From NCBI GenBank assembly GCA_029582165.1, contig CM055890.1, positions 8,621,787 to 8,685,786 on the forward strand: a stretch of DNA of 64,000 nt, written 5' to 3'. Made by a program: the position numbers and the translations under genes. How positions within the stretch are numbered: the first letter of the stretch is position 1; each line of letters starts with the position of its first letter. Below are positions 31,225 to 44,200 of the stretch, piece by piece. The DNA comes from Portulaca oleracea (lineage: Eukaryota; Streptophyta; Magnoliopsida; Caryophyllales; Portulacaceae). The notes beneath the pieces are model-generated. The model ran no database searches. It was not told the DNA's origin and was given only the letters and a program-made list of their open reading frames with translations.

Positions 31225-32346
31225 ATGGTGGTTCTGTTCTTGGTCATTCTTGCCAAATCACTTGTCCTCAATTTCTCTCGATGTTCTACTCCATTTTCTT
31301 ATTTGCCTTGCTTTTGCCAATTGGTGTACCCGTATCTCACGATGATCCTCATATCCCTCATCACGATGGTTCCCATCCTCCAGCTTCACCCCCAGACTCC
31401 CACCCAACTAACATGGGTACGAGTTCACCTACACATCTGAGTCGAACAACTACGGCCGCCAATCCCTCTTTCGCCGACTCGCTTCGGTACGGAGTGGAAG
31501 GTGTGGGTGCAAATTCTGGACCCTCATCGTCACCACAGCCTGTCCTTCACGCTCACGGGTCTCCGGGTAGTTCATCTGGTGGCTTGAACCAACCACGGGT
31601 TTTGCCTAATGCATCACACCCCTCTAACCCTACGGACCTAGAGGATTCTGACCAAGCTGATGACCTGCTTTTGCCGGAGTTAATGAAGGATTCGAATTTG
31701 GAAGAGTTATCCCAAATATGTTTAATTACAAAATTATGGGGTGAGTCTGTTCCTTTACCAGTTATTATGTCCAAAACCAAAACGGACTGTAAACATGTTC
31801 GGGGTGCAGTTGATTACATAGACCTGGGATTGGGGTGGCTTTTCATTAAATTTGCTAATAAGGCAGATAAAGATTATGTTTGGTTTAACCGGCCTTGGTT
31901 CGTTAAAGGTCTAAACCTTGTTTGTAGGCCTTGGCAGCCTTTTTTTTTTATCCTTACTCGGCAGTTATTTCTACGATAGATCATTGGGTTCGTCTGTATC
32001 GATTACCATGGGAATTTTGGTCTAAATCGGTCTTAAAATGGATCCTTAGGTCTGTTGGTCAGGTCATTCGGGTGGACCCAAATACTCTCTTGAGAAAAAA
32101 AAAGGTCGATTTGCACGTGTGCTTATTAATATAGACATTTCGCGGACACTTCCGGCCTCTATTTCCATTCCTTCACCTTGGCGAGTATTCATGATTCCGG
32201 TCACCTATGAAGGTCTCTTTGAAATGTGTGCTTTGTGTGGTTCTCGTGACTATTTGCTAGAATTGTGCCCAAATGCACCTGTTGCTCCTAGATTGGAACT
32301 CATGGTCGAAAAGTTCAAATCGACGGGTATTTATGTCTGGTTGTAA
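31212..32346 (+). pseudogene. LINE ORF1 (DUF4283 and zinc knuckle), frameshifted
   Basis: The N-terminal half (31212-31930) is proline- and serine-rich and then enters the DUF4283 domain (AVDYIDLGLGWLFIKF, FNRPWFVKGLNLVCRPW). A T-run at 31939-31949 shifts the frame. 31931-32110 continues (STIDHWVRLYRLPWEFW), and a run of A at 32095-32103 shifts it again. The C-terminus at 32119-32346 holds a zinc knuckle reading CALCGSRDYLLELC, where tyrosine replaces the expected histidine of CX2CX4HX4C. Both frameshifts are in homopolymer runs. The product would normally bind LINE RNA. Confidence 0.8.
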
Positions 32347-32533
32347 GTTTCACCGCTGTGTTAGATTGGGGTGGCTTGCAGATTTCCTCGTTGTTTCCCC
32401 CCTGCTGTAATTTGGGTTGTACTTCTATATAGTTTTGCCTTTTTTGACCACGGAGGTCTTGTTTGTGACCATGGAGTCAAGTTGTTTGTAGCTGTGTCGA
32501 TCGCGAAGGTCGTTTTCATTCTGGTTTGAATTA

Positions 32534-35500
32534 ATGAAAATCCTTTGTTGGAATGTCCAAAGGGCAAAGAAAGTTGGCCTTTGGAATGAATTAAAATTTC
32601 TGCAACGTACTATAAAGCCAGACATTTTATTTATTCTTGAAACGATGGTCTCAGAAGTTAATTCTCATAATCTTTTAAGGAAGTTAGGATACCCATCGTA
32701 TGACTATATCAACTCGGTTAATCATTCGGGAGGTATATGGTGTGCTTGAAATCCTAATACGGTTCAAATGCAAATCTCTATTAAAGATGACCGTTTTTTC
32801 CATTGTACTGTGGGTGATAAGTTAACGCAAATTAATTTCTCTCTCACAGCTTGTTATACTCTGGCCCAGGATAGGGACAAGGATTTTTTTGGAATAAGTT
32901 GGCGTCTCTTTCTCAGTCTATTTCTGGCCCTTGGTGTCTTGTTAGAGATTTTAATGAACTTTTATCTACTACGGACAAGGTTGGTGGAGCTATGCTCAAT
33001 CATGGCAGATATTTTAGATTGAATAGTTTTCTTCTCAATTCAGGTTACATTGATGCATCTGTTGTAGGCCGACTGTTCACTTAGAAAAAGCGTTGTAAAG
33101 GGCATTTAGTCTATGAAAAGTTGGATAGAGTCCTTTTTAATTCTGAATGGGAAGATGTGTACTCCCATTATCGATTTTCTCATGGTCCTTACACTTGCTC
33201 GGATCATAATTACGTTTTGTTAGATACTAAACCTTGGATGAGGGATAGAAAACGAGCATCTTTTAGGTTCCAGGATGCTTGGTCGTCTTATGATAAAGTG
33301 CGTTCGATCATTCGTTCTAATTGGACTGACTCTGTTCGTGGCTCTCCTTTTTTTTGAGTTGTTCAAAAATTAAGGAGGATTAAAAAAGACCTTAAGGTCT
33401 GGCATTGTAATACTTTTCGGAACTTTGCTAATAAGATGAGGCTAAATGAGGAGAAGCTCCAAGATTTAGAGAATCGTTTGGTTAATAATCCGAATAATAA
33501 TCGGCTTAATGACTGACATTTTCGGCTTAATGACTGACATTTTCGATTATTGAAACAAAGAGAACGGATGCTTCCATTTAATCAAAAATATTGGGGACGT
33601 TTTGCCAGAAAAGATTGGTTGACGAAAGGTGATCGTAATTCGAAATTCTTTCATCAGTCAATGATGGCGCGGAAAAATAGGAATTTAATTTCTAAGCTTA
33701 GAGTGGAGGATAATCTCTGGATTGATGATATTGATATGATCAAGAATCAATTTCTCCAAGACTTCTAGACCAGGCTTAAAAGTACCGCTTCACATCCCCG
33801 GAGATTAGATATTAATGTTGACCAAACGCTTTCTGTAGAAGATCGGGAAGTGCTTGTTCAGCTAGTTTCTGAGGAAGAAATTAAACAGGTTGTCTTTCAG
33901 CAAAATAAATCTAAAGCGCCAGGGCCGGATGGATTTGGAATTGCGTTTTTCCAAAATCATTGGTCTGTAGTTAGCAGGGAAGTGATAGCTGCGGTTCAGC
34001 ACTTCTTTCAGTATGGGAAGTTGCTGAGACAAGTTAATCATACTTTGATTGCGTTAATTCCTAAAGTTGCAAGTCCAGCAACTACAAGTAATTTTAGGCC
34101 AATAAGCCTTTGTAATAGTTTGTATAAAATAATTTCCAAAGTCTTAGTTAATCGTTTACAAACTGTTTTGGATAAATTGATTAGCCCGGTACAGAGTGCA
34201 TTTATTCCAGGTCACTCTATACATGATAATATTCTTATTGCTCATGGAGTGTTAAATAAATTTCAGAACCTGAAAGGAAAAAAGAGTTGGGTTGCTTTGA
34301 AGCTAGACATGAAAAAGGCATATGATAGAATTTAATGGGATTTTTTAAAAGAAATAATGATCAAATTTGGGTTTCCTGATCAATGGATCACATGGATCAT
34401 GGAATGTGTATCCACAGTTTCGTATTCGTTAGTGATTAATGGGGAGTCAACTGGTTTTTTCTTCCCTACGAGGGGCATTCGTCAGGGGGATTCATTATCT
34501 CCCTATTTATTTCTACTTTGTATGCAAGGTCTCATCACGGAATTATCCCGAGCTGCATCACCGAGAAATAGCGGTATTGGTGTTAAAATCACCCCTTCTG
34601 GGCAAAAAATTCCTTGTTTATTTTTTTTGCAGATGATAGCTTGCTTTTTTGTCGAACTACACAGGAAGACTGCCAAAGGCTTCATGCTATTTTAAATAAG
34701 TTTTGTACTAACTCCGGTCAACTAGTTAACTTTCATAAATCGTCAATGATTTTTTTCTAAGAATGCCACCTCCCGGGAGAAACAGATGGTGGTCGGTGTT
34801 ATTGGGATAAATCAACAAAATGCAATTGACAAGTATTTAGGATGTCCTATATTTAAAGGACGTCCTTCAAAGGATACCTTTTCTTATTTAATATCTAATG
34901 CGCAAGTTAAGTTGTAGCCTTGGAAGGCTAAGTATGTGTCTAAAGCGGGTCGGATTGTGTTAATCCAGTCTCACCTCGAATCTATTCCATCTCATGTCTT
35001 GCAATGCTTTAAGATACCTACCAGTACTGCGAATCAGCTTGATGCGATTAATAGGACTTTTTTTTGGAAGGATTTAAACTCCAATAAAGGTCTACCCATG
35101 GTTGCTTGGGACAAGATTTGTAGGCCAAAAGCTTTAGGTGGATTGGGTTTAAGAAAAGCGGAGGCGATAAATACGGCTTTCTTGTGTAAACTTCTTTGGA
35201 AAGTGATGTTTGGTGAGGGACTCTGGGTGGACCAAGTCCGGGCTAAATATATTAAGAATAAAGATATTTTTACTATCAAACAACATGCTACAGATTCTTG
35301 GGCTTGGAAATCAATATTGAAAGTCAGACCTATTTTGGCAAAGGGTCTCCGATGGCAGGTTGGTGATGGTCAGAAGATTAATTTCTGGCTGGATAATTGG
35401 TGCGGTCAAACGGGTCTTGTGGATCAAATTCACGAATCAAATTTTTCCAGAGTAGATACCTCTTTGAGGGTGGCTCATTTTATTAAGGAAGATAAAACTT

Positions 35501-36695
35501 GGAATGAGGACCTTCTTAGATCGTTGGTCACCTCAGCTGTTTTGGAATCTATTAAAAAAATCTCTATCCCGTTTAATCAGATGGATGACTCCATTTGTTG
35601 GGGTCTCACTAGCTCCAGAACTTTTACAACAAAATCTGCGACTTGGTTGGCCTATAACTGCGTTAATTCCCAGAATACGTGGGAGTTTAAATGGATTTGG
35701 AAGCTGAATGTTCAACCTAAATTGAAAGTGTTTCTCTGGCAAATGTTCCAAGATACGCTTCCAGTTACTACTCATCTTGTGTATCGTGGTCTGAATGTTC
35801 TTCCCTTATGTCCTATGTGTAATTCTTGTCATGAAAGTGAGGATCACTTATTTTTGCATTGTGAGTATGCTCGGGAGGTTTGGCAGGTAGCCAATCAGCA
35901 TGCTTGGATTCCAATTTCCCCGGTCTTCAATGACTCGATTGATTCCTTTTTGAATAGATGTTTGAGACAACCTTCTAAGTCTATTATTGAAAGAGTAGTT
36001 GCGTTGTTATGGAGTGTTTGGAAGTCTAGATATATGGTGATTTTCAGTAAAAAAAAACTACTCTTCCTGGTGGTTCGTTGTTGCAGGCTAAGCAAGCTTC
36101 TGCTGAGTGGAGGATTAGGGAGAGGTTGACTGGGTCTTTAGGTGAGGTGGTATCTCAGGCTAGGGCCAATTTGACGGGTGCAAGATGGGTATCTTGGTCA
36201 AAACCGACAGAGGGCATGATCAAAATCAATTTTGATGGTGCCAGGATTGCTAATTGTGCTGGAGGAGGTTACATTATCAGGGATGCTCAAGGCAGGGTTC
36301 TTCGTGTGGCAGCCTTTAATTTGTGTAGCTCCTCTGTGTTAGTGGCTGAAGCTGTTGCCATGCGTAATGGGATTAGGGATGCTGTCTCTTATGGTTACCG
36401 AAGATTAGTCTTGGAAGGAGATAATCTCACTCTTGTTAATGCGGTAAAGGGTACTTTTCAGATTTCTTGGGAAATCGCGCAATTAGTTAAAGATATTCGA
36501 GCCTTTATGGGAGAGTGTGATGAAGTTGAGATACACCATAGTTTTCGTGAAGGAAATCGTGCTGCAGATTGGTTAGCTAAGTTTGGTTTATTTGTCCATT
36601 CGCCTTGTTTTTTTAATTATAGTTTTCATAGAGATTTGTCCATTATTGTAAGTGAGGACACACTTGGGAGATCCTTTGAGAGAAGGGCTTCCTAA
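32534..36695 (+). pseudogene. LINE ORF2 (endonuclease, RT, zf-RVT, RNase H)
   Basis: The endonuclease starts MKILCWNVQRA at 32534 and keeps the first catalytic residues (N in CWNV, E in FILETM). The RT at 33850-34735 has KAPGPDGFG, NFRPISLCN, LDMKKAYDR, then a stop (TAA at 34334), then GIRQGDSLSPYLF. The catalytic FADDS box survives but is split by a one-base shift in a T run near 34621. The thumb and connection, with zf-RVT, lie at 34936-36050 (WKFNVQPKLKVFLW-like; CPMCNSCHESEDHLFLHC). RNase H lies at 36160-36640 (INFDGA, AEAVAMRNG, EGDNLTLV, GNRAADWLA), retaining the acidic catalytic set. About seven stops or shifts interrupt the ORF. The RNase H tail distinguishes it from the LINE at 4718. 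Confidence 0.88.
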
Positions 36696-36725
36696 TGTCT
36701 TTTGTTGTACCCTTTTTTTTAAAAA

Positions 36726-37030
36726 AATTAATTAAAAGAATCTTTTAGTAAATGTGTATTTATTCCCAATCTTGCTGCCACCCATTCTTCAATTTAAATT
36801 ACCATATAACAAATAAAAAAATTGACAATTCACAAAAATATTTTAATTCTTATTTCTATCATAAATTACTATTTTTATTGTCATTATAAATTTTCATTCC
36901 CATTTCAATTACATACGAACCGATGGACGGAGTATATCCCAAAATTCTTCGAACCTACATCCGCTCCAAGTGAAATTTTTGTGAATAATTTGAATATTTG
37001 CCTAGTGTAACATTAATTAATTAATTAATA
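36726..37030. other. Short region upstream of the Josephin gene
   Basis: AT-rich with an ATTAATTAATTAATTA run at 37013-37029. It would contain the proximal promoter of the next gene, but no TATA box can be chosen with confidence. Confidence 0.35.
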
Positions 37031-37204
37031 GAAATTTAAAACTGCCACGTTGTTTTCTGTCAATTTCTTCGTCCGTGCGTTTTCCCCAAATTCTCTTTTC
37101 AATTCTCCTTCTAGGTTTTCAATTCCGAACCATCTGATTTTTCAATCCCTAATTCCAATTGGATGCGTTCTGATTCCAAACTCGTACCTTTTCGTCTTCT
37201 TCAG
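37031..37204 (+). other. Probable noncoding first exon of the Josephin gene
   Basis: Pyrimidine-rich sequence with many TTC and CTT repeats, typical of plant 5' UTRs, ending CTTCTTCAG at 37204 followed by GTAAGC, a strong donor site. The 5' boundary is a guess. It lacks a long open frame. Joining to the coding exon at 41207 is inferred from its position and orientation. Confidence 0.5.
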
Positions 37205-40200
37205 GTAAGCTTGTTTCCTTCTGCAGTTAATCTTCTTCTTTCGAGGTAATACTCATTCGTTGTTGCCCCTAATCACGTTTGTCCATGATCCATTATGAAA
37301 TAGTTTGTGGTTTTGGTGTCAAATGCCGGAATTGAGCAGTAGTCATATCACAAAATTCAGTAATTGGGCAGTCTTATTAATCAGGAAACCTCTTGCACTA
37401 GCCTCTATTTGTTCATCAAGCTGTTGAGTTTGGATTTGCACAACAGGCTTGCTAAGTTTAATTCAATTTTTCAACAAATTGAGGCAATGCAAATACAACA
37501 CCTTCGTTGTCTGTGCATTCCCTATATTGGTGAGAGTTTCAATTGCTTATGCTCTGGTTTTTGCCTTCCATTGCTGGTTTGAAGTTTGCTGCTTTTGCAC
37601 TTTAAACTGGCTTATTGTCTAAGCGTCTCAAGGTTAGCCACCCCTCTTGGCTAATACTTAGGCAGTGCCTATGCTCTTGTTTATTAGGGCGCTAACATTA
37701 GTTCATGAATGATCATGATTTGGGTTGAGGTCCCTTTGTTCACCCAATTTCCAGCCCTCAAAAGCTCATCGGAAATAATAATGCATTCTGTTTCTGGTCA
37801 AACTTGTATTGATCCATACTTAAATGACAGTGCTCATAGTCTCAAGTAAACCCATATTTTCGTTACATGATATCAGATTTCAAATTATGAGTATGACCAT
37901 AGTGAGCCTGGTAGAATATGACCTTGACCCGCCATCTGGGTGCTTAGATACCCCTACCCTGATTACCCATTTTTTGTACTTCTTTACCTTTACTATTATA
38001 GTTAGAATAGCTTTTGTGAGCTGTAATGATAGATCAGTCATCATATCACTCAATTCAGAAATCAATTGTGCATTCCCAGTCCTTGGTGTTAAATGGTATC
38101 AATTCGAGAGATGTGCGTTTCCATTACAAATTTGTGGGTTGGGTTACCTCCAGCCACTGAAGCTAATTTAGCAATATTTAATCTCTCATCTTGGCTTGGG
38201 CATATGCTGGTTAGGTTTGGTATACCTTCAGTCCTTCACTGTGATTTCTATGGTTCACTCTCTCACTATCTTCCATCTATGTATCAATGAGGATGGAAGG
38301 CAATGAATTGTTGTATGATAGACATTATGGAGTATATGCACTGGCTCCATTTTTATGGATGGAAGGCAAAAAAAAAAAGTGGGGGTGCCTTATCAGTAAT
38401 TATGCTTTGGCCACTGGAGTTTGATGTGTAGTTGTAATGGAAGTAGTGGTTTGTTGTTGAGCTTATGTGTAGTTAAAAGATAGGCATATGCCTCTCTTAC
38501 CAAATGGGCCGTTAAGGTATTATACAACCTGGACGTTAGTTTGTGTTTGTATATATGGCATATGCCTCTCTGAGTGCGTGCTTAGATCTGCTGAATTCCA
38601 CCACTTTGTACATCAATCCAGTGTGCATATAGGTGAGAATATGCATCAATAGGTTCTGCTACATCCGACCCTCCAAACCTTATATGGCTGGATTTCAGAG
38701 TATTGGTTTTGGATACATTAATAGGCTCTGCTTTGGTTTTTTACTTTGAGTACTTTAGGGAAGGGAGGATTAATGGTAAGAAATTAAGACAATATAGTTC
38801 ATTTTGAGCTATCTTTTCTACTAGTTTTGGTATTGCTAGATCTATGATTGATCTCATCTGTATCTTAATTACCTTTATTATCATGCAGAAAGGACAGAAT
38901 ACTATACTTTGAGAGGTTTTCCCCCTGAATATAGAAATATCAAGTAAGTCTTTGACCTAGTCCTTTTAATTTTTATGCATGTAGTACGTACCCATTAACA
39001 TTATCTTTTTATCATGCCTACTTTATTCAGTTGTCTTCCATCTACTTGTATGTGCTGAATGTTTTCATGGCTGTTTGCAGTATTTACTGCTTGTGTCTAT
39101 TTCTATTCATTTTATCATTATTGGTTGCTTACTTTCTGTACTTGTGTTCTCTGTTTGAATGACATTGGGAGCATTTTATGAATACCATGGACTATGGAGA
39201 AAAGTATACCAGAGAGGTAGAAGAGTAAGTGAAAGGATAATAATTAAACTTTCTAAAATTGATTAGGAACATTTTATGTTTGACTAGAAGGTAGCTAGGT
39301 TAACAGAGATAGTCACATTGTTGCATCTATGGTGTCTAACAGGTGAATTTTGCTCTTGAAGATGATAAAAGGACATGATACATGCTATGGAAAATCAATA
39401 AATACTGATCCCTCATTTTGGATGATACCAGATGTTGTTGCTGCTGATAATCAAAAATAATCTTAATTTCATTGTTAATTTTAGCTTTCTTATTGCTACA
39501 GTCAAGAGAGGAGGGGGGGGGGGGGGCTCCAAACTATTTAATTTTATCTTCTTACTATCTTACCTATTCTTTTCCCTTTTTGGAGTTTAGGTGAAGAAAG
39601 ACAATTCTAACAAAGTACACAATTGACTTTTTTATAGACTAGTAAATGATGTCCATGCCTGTGCTGTAGATAGCTGAAGAAACTAAATATTATTGATTTT
39701 TATAAATAGCAAACTTCTTTTTTTTTTGTAGTTAGGAAGAGGATTCACTAAAGAATTTTGTCTAGACAAAGGAAATTGCATACAGAAATTAGTTAAAGTA
39801 GAAAATATGGATGAAAATAGAAAAAGTAAGCCCTTCTTTGATCTTTCTCCATTGTTAAGGGTGTCGACTGGATAATGGACCAGGTTAATGGGTCAGTTAG
39901 TGAATCAACAGACCAGCCTAGATGGGCTGATTGTCAAATCGCTCGTGCTATGTTTATAGTTTTTGGGTCATCCAGCCAAAGGTGATATTTTTGTCTCAAT
40001 ATTAATTGAATGTAGGTCCTTAGTTTTAATGTAAATTTGTGTATAAAAGCAGGTGTTTGTTTCAATCTAAAAATTGTACGCTTACACCTTTTAATTGGGT
40101 GTTTGGAAGGAAATTGATGCTTTAAAGACAAGTTATATCTTGATTGCAGTCTCTGCCTTGCATGGCCATCATATGCTTGCATGGAGGAACTTTTAGTATT

Positions 40201-41206
40201 TTTGGATACTAATATGCTATACTTTGAGGGTGTTGGAAAATGATGCATTATACAATTTTCATGTGTGATAATACGCTATACTTTGGGACTGTTGGATTTT
40301 TAATATAATTTTAGGCTAAAGTTTGAGAGTATTATTGGTACATAACTTTGTAGATGCTTATTGCGCATCTGTTCTTATGACCTTATGATTAATATATTTA
40401 ACTTTTCCTATCAAAAAAAAAAAAAATTGTCCAACACCCCCAAAGAGCATATCAGTGTCCAAAAACTGTAACTTTTATGTTATCATTTTTTTTAAAAATT
40501 TAGTGAACTTTCTCCTGCCAAAATCAACGATGCTTTTTTGATAATATTAGCACATTTTGGAAAATGTTAAAAAAAAAAAAAAGAGAGCTTACTATCATAA
40601 CATGCAGTCAAGCCACCTAATGGCAGCACAGCATTTGAAGTGACATGTAGTATTTTGATCTAGTAAAAATACTAATTAGTGAAATGTTAATGTTTGATAC
40701 GCTATTGTTTTTAGTACCATATAGCACCTCTAGTGGGATTTGTTGTATTTTAACAAAATTAGTTTTGACATTTAATTGTAACCTTTCATATTTTCTTCAT
40801 ATAAAATACCATTCATTAATTTTACAATTAGCAAATAATATATATCATTCTGTCAACTTATGGTTACCAGCTAGCTCACTAGCTGAAATTAGCTAACACA
40901 TTTTCTTCTATTAAGTCGGTTTTCATTCAATTCATCTTCCAATCCAACAAAGAGGGTGAGGGGGAGTTTAGTTTAATTGTTAGAAACTTGATCTGAACAC
41001 TTGTTACTAAAATAGCTATTTGCTGCTGAAAACAACTAATTACTGAGTAGGACCAAAAACATAGTGGTGTATTCACTGGTAAATTAATGGTAGTGAATTC
41101 AATTTATTTTTTAATATTTATTTTTTTAAACTGTTGTGGGAAGTTGGTGATGAAAGCTGAGACCTCCTTTGTCACTTACTAACAAACAGATCATTTGTTC
41201 TGGTAG
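37205..41206 (+). other. Probable 5' UTR intron region of the Josephin gene
   Basis: About 4 kb without a coding region. It holds poly(G) at 39513-39526 and poly(A) runs near 38368, 40416 and 40570, and no recognisable element. A candidate small internal exon is 38889-38943: it follows TTATCATGCAG and ends ATCAA before GTAAGTC. The acceptor before the coding exon is TTCTGGTAG at 41206, with a CTTACTAAC branch-point-like motif at 41175-41183. Confidence 0.45.
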
Positions 41207-41242
41207 GGTTGGGGCATTAGAGGAGGGAACAGAAAGGAGGCT

Positions 41243-44200
41243 ATGGAAGGTTCTAGCAATGGTGGAATGCTATATCATGAGGTCCAAGAAGCAAAGCTTT
41301 GTGCTGTGCATTGTGTCAATACAGTTCTTCAAGGTCCTTTCTTCTCAGAATTTGATTTGGCAGCTCTTGCAGTTGATCTTGATCGTGAAGAACGGCAGGT
41401 GATGATGGAAGGTAGTGTTGGTGGTGACTTTGACCCTGAAAAGTCCCACAACGTTTCACTTGGTGGAGATTTTAGCATCCAGGTAACTCTCAGGTTTCCA
41501 ACCTTTTTCTCTATTTTAGGCTTCGTAAAAAAGCTCGAGGCGTATAAGGTGTTGGACCCTGAGTCACAGGCTTCAAGGTGAAGGCATGGACATTTTGGAT
41601 GCAAGGCGCACTTTTACTAATTTTTAAAGTCATTCCAAACAATAATTGTTTTGAACATAAGTTAGATACGGCATCAATAAAGTGATAAGACTTTATTATA
41701 ACTTTGAAAAATAGCACGTACTTTGCATTCTCATGAGCCGGAAGGGACATTGAGAGGAATAAAAGAGAGAGAGAGAGATATGGAGAAAGGAAGAGAGAAA
41801 TATTACAAAAACATAGAAACTTCATGAAAAATAACAGGGGTGAATGCCATTGTAAGACAAAAGTTTTTAAACTTGGTTGAAGTACCAAAAAGCACAGGCT
41901 TTTCCTATCGAGACTCAACGGTTTGGGCTTTAGACCTTTCTGAGCCTAGGCACGCCTGAGGCTCGCCTTTTCTAACTAAGATTTGAGGGTTCGGGTCAGA
42001 TTACTTTCCGTCACATTTGCACGCTGGACAAATGATTTCAATGAGAGGACAATACTTAGCAGTAAGCGTACTAATTTTACTACTGATCATTTGGATCAGC
42101 TAATTTTACTAATCTTTTCAACGTATGGCTTCTGAAAGCATAATTGACGTCTTGATAGAAACATTTCAATCTGGCAGCTTGAATTCAATGTATATGCCAT
42201 TCCGATACCTTAATTTCCTCGTAAAAGGGGTTCTTTAATGCTGTCGATAAAACAGGATCATGCCTGATCAAGAAGATGATCACAAATTGATTTGATCATC
42301 TGAGAATTAGCATGCAATGGAGTTAGAGGAGAAAGGGAGCAGAGAGCAGAAAGATAGAGAGAGAAAGCCCTTTTCTCTTGATTTGTTTGTGATATCCCCA
42401 AAAACAAAGCAATACAGAGTATATATACAGAATGAGAGGACCGCCCAGCACAAGGGACAGACTAGCACCTCTTCTAACAACCCAAAAAACAACCAAAAAT
42501 ATCTACTAATATCTATAACCGTCTTAACACTCCCCCTCAAGTTGTGGGTTGGAACAAATTGTTGGGTAAGAGATGTTGATACTGAGAGGTAGTAACAACT
42601 TTAGTGAAGAAGTCAGCAACTTGATCACGAGAGGGCACATACATGGGTTGTATCTGTCTTGCTTCAAGTTTGTCACGAACATAGTGACAATCGATCTCGA
42701 TTTGCTTGGTACGCTCATGAAAAACGGGATTAGCAACTATGTGAAGAGCTGCTTGATTATCACAAAGCAAAGTAACAGGTTCAAGATTGTCCACTTGAAG
42801 ATCTTTAAGCAAACTCAGTAACCAAGTGATCTCACAGCAAGTGACGACCATGGCACGATATTCAGCTTCACATGAAGAACGAGCAGTGACGGCTTGCTTC
42901 TTTGTTTTCCAAGAAATAGGTGATTGACCAAGCAAGATATAGTAACCTGTGGTAGATTTACGGGCCATAGAAAAACTAGCCCAATCAGAGTCACAGTAGG
43001 CAACGAGATTAGGTTGAGACGAATTGGAAAGACAAATCCCCTGACCAGGAGCAGCCTTGATATACCGCACAACTTGTAAAGCTGCTTGCCAATGCAAATC
43101 AGTAGGAGTTTGCATAAACTGAGAAGTTGCACACTGAAGGTTATGTCAGGACGAGTGATGGAGAGATAGATGAGCTTCCCAATCAGTCGCCTATATTGAT
43201 TTGGATCCTCAAGTGGCGTACCAAGATCAATGCCAAGCTTGACATTCTGATCCAAAGGGAGACGAAGAGGTTTGCAATCCGTCATTTGAAGCTCTTCCAA
43301 CAAATCAAGAACATACTTGCGCTGACAAAGAACAAGACCTTGGGCGATGGGCAACTTCCATTGAAAAATAACGCAATGTCCCCAAATCCTTCATATGAAA
43401 TCGAGTTGAATAATGCTTGAGATGAGCAATACCTTCAAGATCATCTCCTACCACAAGCATGTCATCAACATACACCAACACAAAGACAATACTTGCCTTG
43501 AGCATTTAAAAACAAAGAATAATCACCTTTGATTGCTTGAACCCAAAATCCAAAAGAGCGAGATAGCTTAGAAAACCATTGTCTCGGGGCTGTTTAAGTC
43601 CATAAAGGGACTTAAGGAGTTCTGAAACTTTGTTGGGTTTACTCCCCTGTCTCTGATGTGAGAAAAATCATTTGTGGGATGAACACGATCGCCTTCGTGA
43701 GAGTATCCCAAAGGTAGAGCCATATACACCTCTTCATGAAGATCCGTGGAGGAAGACATTTGTAACATCCATTTGAGTAATGTTCCAGCCTCGCATGCAA
43801 GCTAGCAGCAGATCCTCACATTAGTCATCTTTGCGGCGAGGCAAAGGTTTCTTGATAATCAACCCCATATTGTTGCTTATTTCCAAGCACAACCAATCTG
43901 GCCTTATGTCTTTCCACTGTCCCATCTGAATGATATTTGGTTTTAAATATCCACTTACTGCCAATTGCTTTCCTGCCTGGCGGTAAATCAGTAATAACCC
44001 AAGTGGCATTGTCTTCAAGAGCTTGAAGTTCCAAATTTATTGCATCACACCATTTCTGATGTTTAATCGCATCAGAGAAATAAGAAGGATCCTCTGCTGA
44101 ATCAAAAGCTGCAACAAAGCTTTTTAGTGACGAGTCAAGGTGATTGTAGTGAATGTAATTGGCCATAGGATATGGAGTGGCATAGGAGACAAAATCCTGT

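Larger units (their letters stand above)
30586..36725 (+). mobile_element. L1-type LINE with C-terminal RNase H, near full length
   Basis: A plus-strand LINE of about 6.1 kb: 5' UTR with a 142-codon ORF, ORF1 (DUF4283 and zinc knuckle), then ORF2 (endonuclease, RT, zf-RVT, RNase H). It ends TTTTGTTGTACCC followed by T and A runs. A candidate target duplication of 13 bp (one mismatch) flanks it. It lies a few hundred bases upstream of the probable first exon of the Josephin gene. Frameshifts and stops in both ORFs make it inactive. Confidence 0.85.

Noticed and set aside
37364..38290. Several open frames of 60-115 codons between the LINE and the Josephin coding exon
   Set aside because: No conserved motif, mutually overlapping on both strands, and located within a probable 5' UTR intron.
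42317..42592. An open frame (MELEEKGSREQKDRERK) on the plus strand in the copia LTR, repeated at 47003
   Set aside because: It is antisense to the element, exists in both LTRs and extends into unrelated sequence differently. No protein family is recognised.
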